NCBI GenBank assembly: GCA_964035545.1
Contig: OZ037766.1
Coordinates: 14,063,222 to 14,127,221 of the forward strand
Source: Bugula neritina
Lineage: Eukaryota > Bryozoa > Gymnolaemata > Cheilostomatida > Bugulidae
Reading direction: 5' to 3'
DNA: 64,000 nucleotides
The notes beneath the pieces were generated by a model. It worked only from the letters and a program-made list of their open reading frames with translations, was not told the DNA's origin and did not search any database. Each line of letters begins with the position of its first letter. Within the stretch, counting starts at the first letter, position 1. The position numbers were made by a program, and so were the translations under genes. Shown here piece after piece: positions 12,401 through 24,400 of this stretch.

Positions 12401-15400
12401 TATTCTACGGTATATTGTAATGGCTAGTAAAAACTTTAAAAGTCTTTTGTCATTTTGGCAAAAGCAGGAGAATGGTGCACGAAATGGTATGTCCCTTGAT
12501 CTAATACTAAGTTTACCTAGAGGTGGAGCATGGCACTTTTAGCTAGCTACTAACTGAAGTTATTTCCTTTTAAAAAGAATTAGCTGAAAAGTATTACATG
12601 CAACGTAACTTCTTATAAGACCAGAACAGATATATTATAGATGCAAATAGTATTGAAATGTGTTCACATGCCTAACATTAATAGCTGTGATTATATGTGG
12701 TATGATCATTTATCATTATATTGTGTATATTAGTATAAATATAGTTGTAATACTAATATATTCACCTTTAGTATGTAAGACATGCTGGTAGGTGTATACT
12801 ATACCATATGCATTATAAACCGGAATATTCTGTTACAGCACAAGACCAGCCAACTGTGGCGTCTGCTGAAACCAGGGCGTCTGCACAAGCTCACTCCGTA
12901 AGTTTCTACTCTCTCCAATTCACTGATAAGTTCGTTAAATTGTTATGCGTTCATTAATTTTCCAGTCAGAGTTCACATCAGTTTTTCAGCCGACTAGAAA
13001 TCATGTACTATAAAAGCTGTGATTTGAAGTTGTTCTTACCACATGCGCTGGGTTTTTCGTGTTTTAGTGTCAATATAATATGTAGATTTTGTCATCATTT
13101 TATGCAACTTGCTTCAATATATTTTCAGATGGAGACTTCAGTAAAGCGTACTGCCTCTGGTCTTAGTGATAGGTTGAAGAAGTTTGAGGTGCCGTCAGAG
13201 CCCACCTCTTCTGCACCAGTATCCAAATCAGTGGCAAAGCCTAGGAAGGTGAGAGAGTTGCCAACTACTTGTATAGTACAAACTAGAAGTACCAGAATGC
13301 ATGCCCTATTAGCTCGCTCAAGCTATGTTTGTTGTGCCTAATTAGCTTTGGTTATTTGTGCCAGTGTTATTTACATGTATATATAATGCTTTGCCTAAAG
13401 TCCCCTTATTCTTAATTATGCCCTTAATCTGACTATTATTTTTATGGCCTAAATGTGTGATAAAGTCCTTTTAATTATATTCAAATGATAAACTTGTTTT
13501 TATTCACTGAATTTTCACAGCTGTAGACAAGATTGAGGAAGAGTTGCCATGTAGGTATAACCACTGAACCCTCTCTGAACATATGGGTGTTAGGTGTTGT
13601 GGCCCGTTAGATCAGTCTTCTTCTAAACTGTGTATTCCCCTGCTAGTGTATTATGACACATTGCACACTGCGTTGGCTTTAATTGATGTGTTTTTCAACA
13701 GCTGGATGTGTCTCGGTTTTCAATGCGCAGTTCAACAGAAGGTTTAGCCGCGTCCAATAAGGTATCTACACCTGAGTCTCAAGGAGATGCTGTGAGCACA
13801 GCTCATAATCATAATGGTGTATCTGCTCAGGTACTACTCTTTATCCTGTATCAGTTTGTTATTAGCAGAACTTTTACTATTAAAACAGAATTGCTTGACG
13901 TTAGGTGATGGTTTGTCGATGTATTGGTGCTTTGTTCTTTCTGCGTGGTGCAACATGGGTTACAATCTAAATATTTCAGAAGAGTGAGAATGCCGCTGCA
14001 ACTGAACAAGGCCAGTCGGATGGGGTGGTGAAAAGAAAGTCCAACTTGCTGTTGAACAAAGGAGAACCAAGGCCAATTTCTATTGCTTCTGATGAACCTT
14101 TACTTGATCCTCAATTGGCAGCAATGCTGGAGGCAAGGAAAGAGAAATGTGGCGAGTCTGGTGGTAAGATTTACTTTTTAATTGTTTTGTTTTCATATGT
14201 GACTCTTAGTAAATTATATTTGTGTAAAAGAGGGGAGGGGAGGTTGCAAAATGTCCAGATCCCTCCTGTTTGACTATAAGATATCAGAAGCTTCTGACAC
14301 TCTACTGTTCTATTAGTTGCAGACGTTACAAGTATTCTGAAATCTCGAATGATAAAGAGAGGGGATCCTGAGAATAGGAAATCAATGATAAGCGTTTCCG
14401 ATCGTACTTCGTTCTTCATGTCTGAGCAAGACAGAGCTCAAGGGGCAAAGTCCCAGAATACAAGTTTAGAGCGGGCTGGTTCATTTAGACGCTGTACGAA
14501 GGTACACCAAAGTTATATGCTTGTATAGTTTCCTTTCTCTGTACTTGCATCGTAAACTGTATTGTTTGTTGAATCTCCAGGAAAACATTAGATGGCAATT
14601 TAGCAGTACAACTATTTACACTTGTTTACATGAGCTAGATGCTATATTTGTGACTGTTTAGCTTATACCAGTAGTTGCTTGAACTTTGCTATAGTTTCAT
14701 TTTTATTCTACCTGTGTACTTGTATCTTAAACAGTATTTGTTTGTTAATCTTCAGGAAAAAGTTGTGAAAAAAGTGACGTCTAAAGTTGTTCGAGAAAGG
14801 CCAAGGTCGTTATCCTTGCCCGGTACAGAATGCGAGATGTATGTGGCTAAACTGCCAGCTGGCACTACTCGAGATGACTTTGATCTGCTGAGTCATAAGC
14901 CTTTCCGGGGGCGGCTGCCCTCCTTACCAACTACTAAGGCGGAACTGCGAGAGGCAAAGAATGGTTCGGCTCTTCAGAAATACGTCAAGCCAATCGTGAA
15001 ACGGGAGCCGAAGACAACCGCTCAAAGGAATGGCAGAACGTCTGTTAGAGAGAATGTCAAGCCTACTCGTCCTAGAAACAGTGTTGGAAAACCTCCAATA
15101 GGCAGAGTTAGTAAAACTGATATTTCGGGGGCTGCTACAGCTACTGCAACTGCAAGTGTTAAAAGCCCGGTTTCGAGTCTGATTGATTCACACAATCAGC
15201 ACCCTGGCTCTGCGAACAGGTTTAATCGGCGATCAGCTAGTTTGCGTGTAACTAGCTCAACAGGAAGTAGCGTGAAGGCGGCTGCAGAGAGAGCAAATGC
15301 ACTCGTGGAGTCCCGACGAGTCGCAAGTGTTTCGGTGAATAGAACTGGTAGCAAAGTGGGACAGGCGATTCGGTCAAAGGCTGTGGCAAAAGTCGACAGC

Positions 15401-18400
15401 AGACGTAGCTCCACTCATGTGCCGCAGGTAGTCTAATAATATAACATTCAGTAATGCATTTGTTGGAAAATCTATTCCATGTAGGATGCATACATATTAT
15501 GTAAATAAGAGGGACATTCTCTACTTGGAATACAATACATGCTCGAGATTATTATTTATTATTGCTTATTGTTTTCAAATGGTTTTACTTTTGTAAATAC
15601 TTAGTTTTCAAACATTAATTCTTCTAAGCGAAAAGCTTCTAATGCGACTTGCGGAGGCATTAAAGTAATTTTTTATAATGTTTTAATGTGTTTCTCTCGA
15701 TCTCCTTCCAGACTGTTGAAAGTGGCAAGAAGATCAGTGCCATCAGTATTCAAGTGAAATCACCTGTGTCTTCTGAGAGTTGTCTTATTTCTCCCTCTTC
15801 CACTGATACTGCTGGCTCTACTTCAGAAAGACGTGCGGCTGACAGACCCAGAAGGCATAGTGGTCAGTTATAGCTATGATTTCTCTCACCATTACTACTG
15901 TATGTTCGTAAAGTAAGCTTTTGTAACAAAACTAGTTTGTGCTGTTTAATTGCAAACATTCAAACCCTGGCAAACAGATATAAAGTCCTGTAATCTTCCA
16001 TTTCGTTCCCATGATATAAGCTATACCGCCAGAGTTTGTGGTGTTTTGCAGCAAGTACAACCAATAGTAAAGACGTACCTAATTATATGAAGATGACAAC
16101 TTCCAGCATAAAGAAGGACAGACAGTCTCCCGTCTGCTCAATCCTAAGTAACGATGACGCATCAGTAGCCTCCAGCCAATCAAAGCGTCGCCCTAGTAAC
16201 TTGAGGGATGGAGACCTCGGGCACCAGCCATCCTATATGAAGCCTACAAACAGGTATACTGTCTAAATTCCAAATAATTGGACACAATAGATTATATTAA
16301 TCCTTAGTAGTTATTTCCTATTCTATTAAAGAAGACTTTCCGTTTTTTTTTCACTTTTTTAGACCAATAGTGAAAAATAGTGAAAATTTTTGCCATCAGA
16401 GCATATTAGATACAAAATCTTGTTTTTATTATTAACCTCATTAAAAGGGCTTTATACATATTCATTTCCATTTTTTTATGGACATACTTTGATCATGTCT
16501 TTATCCTGATTAAAATAACGAAACTATCATCTATGTAGCTAAGAAATGATGTGCTTATAATTATGTAGAATAAGAAATACTTCTCTTAGGGTGAGGTGAC
16601 TCCTCAATATTTTGAAGGGCTTATATGATATTTATGACAACTCCAAGCTTTACTCTTGTAGTGCTTCATTCATCAAACAGCTGTATTCAAACACATTACG
16701 ACTTTAATTTTCTAAAAAGTTATAATTTTTTTTTTTATTGAAGCAAATTATGTGGCACAATGACTTTTGTAATAGCTCTGTAATACTAATAGTTCCGGTT
16801 AAACAAACTGCATATATTGGGGTTTCTTTAGCTTTGCTCATCGTGTGGAAGCCAAATTGGAGGACCTAACTCCAACAGTTGAAAAGACCAACCACATTCA
16901 AGTAAGATCTAAGCCGATTTCTCAACTTGAGCAAGAAACTGGGGGAGCGCCCTCTTTCATGCGCCCCACAACTAGGTATGCAGTAGTGTTCACAGCTTTC
17001 AGTATCATCTGATGACCATATTATGTACAACATAACCTCCTTTATTGGAAGTTGTCGATTCATTCATATTGTATGCTTACCATGAGTTATCCAGTTTGAA
17101 ACTTTGTAGCTGTTTTTATGTGAGCACGAAACGCCACTCTATCGGATCAATGTAAGATATCTCGGACTGTACCCTTCTATGTTTATCAAGTAGAAATGGC
17201 TGCTTTGCTAGAATAAAGTAGCTTGCTTGATGTAGCAAATTTTCTGCTTGCTATGATGTGGCATATTTCGGTGCGACAAGATTTTTCTGCAGCCTTGCAG
17301 TTTTATTACAGCATATTCTGTTGTATCATGGAAAGTTTAAGATTTACTTTGTCTATCTAACTCAAAAGTTAATGCTATGTAAAAATAGATTCTCCAAATT
17401 TTAAACTTTTCCACCTTCTTTTTATCAAAGAATCTAATTCTACACTGTATGCATATTTTGTGCTATAATTTGTAAATCTCAGGCTTCTAGTATTGCAAGG
17501 TGCTAGGTGTCATATGACTATATTCGTACTTCTTGGTGTTATTGTGTGTCATTTAATGTTTTAAAAAATGAAGGGAATTGAAAAGAGTCCGAAGTTGTAG
17601 GCTTGGATACTGCTGTAGTGGCATGCTTAGTCAACGGTTATGTGTTTATGTATAGTGAAATCACACCAAACTGAATTAGCTATGCGACTTTAGGACTGTT
17701 AAGTACACTATTAGTTACAGTCACTCAGAATGGGATACTGAAATAATGGGCGTTATATTTACATATATCTGTTAACTGGCTGTTGACACTCTGCTATTTG
17801 CAGCCTCTTCTTTCATATTCTGGCTGAGTGATGGCTAATGGCTGCTTTGATTTCAGATCAGCTTCTGCATATTTTCAAGTTGCTTCTTGTCATTCTCTTT
17901 ATTACTCATTTCTTCCAAGTGTAATTGGTTGTTAAATGTAATGAAATGTGAGTTCATGTAAGCTTCATCGAGCAAGGTTTCCGTTTACTCTTACTTCTCT
18001 TTCTCAACTCTGTTTGATGCCATGTGCAGTACCAAAGCTGGGCACATTTGTTAGATGTTAGATGTTGATAGTTGCTGCTGATTGTCGTGAATATTATAGG
18101 TTGATCAATTTACAGTTTTAATGTGGTAGAGGGAAGCAAAAGTTTTTCTAAAGTGTTTGGAATTTGTATGCTAAATTTGATAGATTTTACTTATCGTCAA
18201 CTACAATAAGTTATGTTGCTGTGTTTCAGTTCTGCTAAGAAGCTGGAGAAAGTTGAGGTTGAAGAGGATAAACCGAGAGTCAAGAACATTGTCTCTCCCG
18301 CACTGCCTGACGGGGAATTACCATCCTATATGAAAGCTACGGAAAGTTATTTCAAGAAAGTGAGTTCTTTAATGGCAAGATTTTAATAAATAATCAATAT

Positions 18401-21400
18401 CTATATTGTCTTCTTGCTTACATAAAAATGGAAGTTTCAGGGATATCTCCACCTTGGTCTAAGTGATTATGGTAGTATTCAGTAATATGAAATAATAAAT
18501 AAGAAAAAGTAATTTTTAAAGATGTATAGTTGGAAGTTGTCTTTCCACTTGATGATTTTGAAGTTCTATTTTTTATTTTGATTAGTGCCTGCCTTTAAGG
18601 CTAAAACACACTATCCATGAATATGGCTCTTTAATTAGGCATTCAGTTTACCCATTCAGAGCATACTTGGAAAGATGTAGGGACTAGCAATCAATCTGAA
18701 TAATATATAGAGTGATATTAAATGGAAAATTCTATATGTTTAACTACCCAATCAGTTTAGAATATTTCAGCTCTAATCAAATGTTGCGTTGCAGGAGCAA
18801 AGCTTGAGTAAGTTCTGCAATCAATAGTGTGTGATTCAGTCTCAAACAAGATGTAATATAGCAAACTGAGTCCACAATAAATAGTAAATGCTGTGTTACA
18901 TAATATTATGATATAAGGTTCAGATGTAATAGTTTTATAATATTTTAACATAATGTAAGTATAGCATGCCTTCATCAGTTTAACATGAATTATGACAGTA
19001 CACTGTATGTTGGTATAGGAAAGCACAGAAGTATTTGATGGAAACAGGGTATGTCAAGGTTTCTAGACTTTCTGTAGCACTCCATACTTTATATTCTGAC
19101 CTTTTTATGTGACCCAACTTAATGTGATATACTAGCTGTACGGCCGCACTCTGCTCACTTGACTGATGTCTTGATGTTAACCCGCAGCATGCTCCCTTGC
19201 GCAGTAGGCGTGTATTAGCCAATTATAACCATTTTATTTTTGGAATTTTGACTGTTGACTATCCCTTTAAGTTCTGATGCTCAATGTTTAAAAATCGGAA
19301 ATTTTTTATAACTTATATGCAAGAATGCAGCAAAGAGAACTAAAGAATTCGTTTTAAAAAAATTATCTATATAAGTTACATCAGCCAATAAAAAGTAACT
19401 ATTTACGTTTGGTTATATATATATATGTTGTTAACATTGGAGATGTAAATGTTTTAAGCTAGTACAATAATAGCCTGGGCTCCCCAGGACAAGTCACCCT
19501 TATGCAAAGTGATGTGTTGAGGTTACTGGGTGCCTGCTGCTTTAAATCACTGACAGCATTAAGTATCTTTCAATTTGGTGGTGATGACTGATAGATTCAT
19601 GTGAATAAAGAGAATTAAAATGTTAGTAATGTACCAGCATCTAGCTCAGCCATGACTGACAGACTGCAGTACTTATGCACAATAACCCACTGTTATAGGC
19701 AACTGCTTCTATGTTCCTACTGTAATATCAAATATCATAGCTCTACTTTCATCAATGAACACTTTTGTAAAGGTGGCACATTCACTTTACACCTCTAACC
19801 CTCTCATCTATATGTCACTCTTCTTACTATAGTAGGTTAAATACATGATGCATATTATGTATTGCTGTAATGTAATATGTATGCTATTACATTACATGCA
19901 GATATTATATCCAACAAATAGGTTATTAGGGTTTGTTCGTTTTATGTTAGAGTTATTCTCTCTTGATTATGTTTCACTCCTTTTAAATGTGTTTTGTGTT
20001 ACTTTCATCCAATTTCACTCTATCAATCATAATTATGCTTCTGTTATTTCATATCACTTGATTGTGTTATTACTGCTTGAAATGTCTTTGCAATTTGTGT
20101 AATATTGAAAATTAAAATTTTATACCAACTATTAGCTCATGCTCTTGATGTATTTCTTGTATTTGTTTTCTAATAACCCAGATATTGTAATACTTTCACT
20201 GCAAATACCAAGGAGCTGTGGAACAAAACACAGTCCTGTAGAGTATTCTCTCAATGTTTTATCCTGTGCAATGTTTAGGTGGAACACTTGTTGGAAGACG
20301 AAGTTGAAGAAGCTAGTGCTACTAAAAAGCTATCTGTATCAAAGCCATTGTATGAGAATGAGCTGCCTTCATTCATGAAATCGACAAAAGCATTCGAAGC
20401 TTTGGTGGCTGTACCTGTGGAGGAACCGCCTGCTGAGCCAAAACCCATAAAGAAGAAGACGGCAAGTGTGGAGCTGATCAATGGAGAGGTACTGTGTGCT
20501 GCTGCTACTACTACTTCCATGTGCCAAAACTAAGCAATAGCAGAGTATTTGTGATCTTGGTGTGTGTTTCATATTGAGCAGTTATAGAATAATTTACATA
20601 AGTAGCTAATATACTAATTCTCCATTTTCATCATGTCTATAGCTTGTTAATGATACTACAAAGTTTTAAACTATTAGGAATACCAAGTGAAATGTGTATT
20701 CATTTTTTTGTATGAAGTATAGTTCACATTTCTTCCTCGCGTATCTCTGCTTTGTCCTGTTCGGGTAGCGCGATCTGTATTTCACATGTTGCAGTCTAAT
20801 CAATTCCAATCTTGCGATATAAAATAAGGTTTGTTGAATATTTGCAGCTACCCTCCTACATGAAGCCCACCAAGAGTTCAGAGCAACACACTGAACCTGA
20901 GAAAATGGACTCGCTCACCGTCGACAAGAAACATAGAAGTAGCTCCACTCTCAAGGGCTCATCTAAACCCTCATCCGCTACTCCTTCTGAAAATGGAGAC
21001 GCTGCACCATTTGGTAAAGCTGTTGAAAGCAGCGACGTTACCGCTGCCTCCCAGTTGGAATCTAGAAAATCGAGCAAATCAGAGAAGCAGAAAGAGAAAC
21101 CTGCAGACGTTGAAAAGAAAATGTTTAGTTTCAGAAAGTCAAAGTTGAGTTCAGGAGACGGGGAGTTGCCCTCCTACATGAAGCCAACGAAGAGCCAGGA
21201 GATCAGGGAACATGTGGTGGCTCACGGAGCTCCAGAGATGTCTTCACTAGAGCTCGCTCTCCAGGGCCCTATGATTGATGATTTCCCTGATCACTCGGCA
21301 ACCGCCAAACCTGCAAAGAAGTTGTCTGTCGGTGGATTTCTCAAGAAGAAGTTTGGTCTTATTAAAGGTATGTGCATTTTTGATGGTCTGCTCTCATTAC

Positions 21401-24400
21401 AGTTGTTGAAATTGACCGTTATGAAAACTGTAACTTTTTGTTAACGTGAATGTTTGACACTAGGGATAAAGAATTAATGTTCAAGAAGCTACTGTTTTAA
21501 ATTACATTTACGGCAAGTCTTTCCAAGAACATATTATGTGCTTTCTTCATGAATCTATGTGCTGTTCTGTATACCAGTGTATACAGATGTAAAAAATGTT
21601 GTTTCTCTATGTCTTTGAACATCAAAGCGTCTCAATATCCCAATATGGACAGGCCTTAACAGGGCCTTTCCCCATGATACTTGGCAGATCAAAAATTCCT
21701 ACTTTTACACTACTTGCTGCTTAGTATAAATATGGATGAAAACTACTAGGTCTGTTACATTCACTTGTTGGACTTGCTGCATAACTGATATTATTCTTTT
21801 TGTTATGCATTGAAAGCACCCTCTACTACATGGTAATTGTACATGTCACACACGTTCAGTGCATGTAGGTTAATGTGCATTTCAATAAAAGCTATAGTGG
21901 CACACCTTATTTAGCTATTAGTTATCACTTTATTGTACAATGTTAGGTTACATTGTTAGACAAGATCTGTATTGAATAGCTTCTGTTGCTTAAATTTTTA
22001 CCTGTGTAGTGTTTCACAGGTGTATAACTAGGCTCTGTTTCTTATGGTCTTCTGTGAATAGAATTATTCATTATCTTGCACAAGATCAGAAACTGTGTTA
22101 TACATATAAATTGTTATCAGCAGTAATAATTTAATTTAAGACTACTGTTCACTCTTCTGATATTTCTCCCAGTTAATTAGTCAAGATTCATAAAATATAA
22201 AAAGCTACACGTGCTATTTTACTACTTTTGGAGTTGTTTCTCTTCTCATTCTCCGAATGAAATTCTTAATTTTAGTTTTTTTTCCTTCAAAAGATCAAAA
22301 CTGAGTTCAATGCTTTTGCTAATTTTAAAACAGAATTCTTATATTTACTGGCCTTGCAAGTTTTAACTATAAATTAAATAATACGCAAAATAGTGTAAAT
22401 CAAAGAAGGAGGTACTAAAAAGTGGTAAAGATGAATTTTTATGACACACCAGTTGTATGTCGATAAAAAATGACAGAGCTAGTCATAATAGTATTAATAA
22501 TATTTGTATCATATATATATTTATTTTGAGAAGTTTATGAAGGCAATTAAAGGTAATCAATCCAGCATTACTTGACTTGGAATTATTAATTAGATTCAGC
22601 TATTTAATTATCCTTATTTATTGCACTCTTATCAAAAGTGGCTATAAATATAGTTAGTCTTTTAATCTGTGACAGACTGGCAACTGTCAGATGTTGTCAA
22701 GCTGGTGAAGTTTATATCCATATGATAATATATTGGAAAGTCATATGCGGATAGTTGCCAGAGTTAAGGCCATGCGGTCACCCTAATCATCATTAGTCTA
22801 TTGTAAGGCATTGTGCTAGTACTGCAGGCTAACTACAGCGCTCTGTAACACACTTCTCTATCCGTGAATACAACACACTTCTATTCAAGGAATATTCATT
22901 GATTTTTTTTCTCAGATATAAACTCTATGTCATGTTCACAGCTTGTCATTTCGAGTCTCTATTCAAAAGCATTCGGTAGGTATAAGTTTAAGGTGTGTTA
23001 GCGACACCCTAGTTTTATAGAATGTGTTATTTTTGCTCTGCATGGATTTGGCTGTAGAACTGTGCTCCCTTTTGGAATTATTACTTTTAGATTTTGGTAC
23101 AGTTGCTGTTCTATTTTCCTATAGTTTAACCAAATGTCAACTGCCATTAGATAATCTAGAATGTCTTATTTAGAAGCAAGAACCTAGTTTTCGCATGTAA
23201 GGTTTTCTCCTGTGAGTGTAATTTTGAAATTGCTGCATCTTTGAAGTTTACAAGTATTATGTGTAGCAGTGTTATTGTGTACCACCATGTATAAGTGGGT
23301 CAGTTATTTACCATCTAATTTGTGTGTAAACTTAGTTACATCATACATGATTCACACAATATTTAGCAAACCTACATAATATATTATTAACTTACATTAT
23401 TACATTGATTACATCAGTAAGCTATCCTGTTTGGGAAATTAAAATATTTATTCGTAAAGTATTAGTTATTTTACGTTTAACATTATACATATAAGATTCA
23501 TGACACTATTTGTAATTATTTTCAGAATATCATTCGACAGCAATATGTTTCTTCTTCTTGCCTCAAACTTTTCTCTACTAAATGTTGTGGTTTAATTATA
23601 TTGAAAATACTTGCAAAACTCTCTGCTACACCTCTAGTTGGTGGAAGAATCACTCACAGATTCTTATTCATTATGAATTGTTATGAACTTGGACAGCCCG
23701 AAGCTGAGTGCCTGTCATTTTATGGTAACATAGTTTATTAGATGGAGCACATTGCGTGATTCATGCTTTTAGTAGTGCTAATAAAATCTCTCAATATAGT
23801 GAAGGCGGGTGGAGCGTCATAACTTCTCTACTGGTAATGTTTTGTAATTTAGAGATATGAGGCAATGCTAGGGCAAGCCAATGATTTGCTACATCGTATT
23901 TATCTAAGTGGCTAGACCTGTTCAAGTATTTACATGATGTTGTTCACTGCCTCGTGTAACATGACTTTGTTGCTCAGTTGACAGTTCGGTTCGTGCTGTA
24001 GGTGGTTCTACTGAGTCCAGCTCAACTGGGATTCTAGGCAAAGGTGCCAGAAGACAAAGCAGCAGCTCTAAACCAACCACTGCAGCAGCAACTGTTAGTA
24101 AACCTTCAGCGAATGAGAAAGCACCAGGGCAGGTAGCTAACGCAGCTAATGCTTCACAGCGAAAAACTACTCAAAGGTTTGTTTATGTCTTTGTATTGAA
24201 TAACTGTTATCAACAGCTGTCTCGGTTTCTGATATATGATCATGTACTCAAGTTATAAACTTGAAGTAGGCCCGCCATAGCTCTAGTGTTCTCAACTACT
24301 ACATGTCCTGCAGTTGCAACTGGACCTTTTTATACTCAGTAGTTTCCCAGTAGTATGTGAACAGTTAAATTTCTCTATAACATTACTCCATTATACTAAT

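Noticed and set aside
12467-12485. Possible microexon in supervillin intron 10
   Set aside because: The 19- or 22-nt length is not phase-neutral, while exon 10 joins exon 11 perfectly without it.
13521-13554. Exon-like stretch with good acceptor and gtataa donor
   Set aside because: Its 34 nt would break the frame, and in the required phase it begins CTG TAG.
19845-20102. 85-codon hydrophobic open frame
   Set aside because: AT-rich intron sequence with low-complexity hydrophobic translation; no exon borders in phase with supervillin and no similarity.
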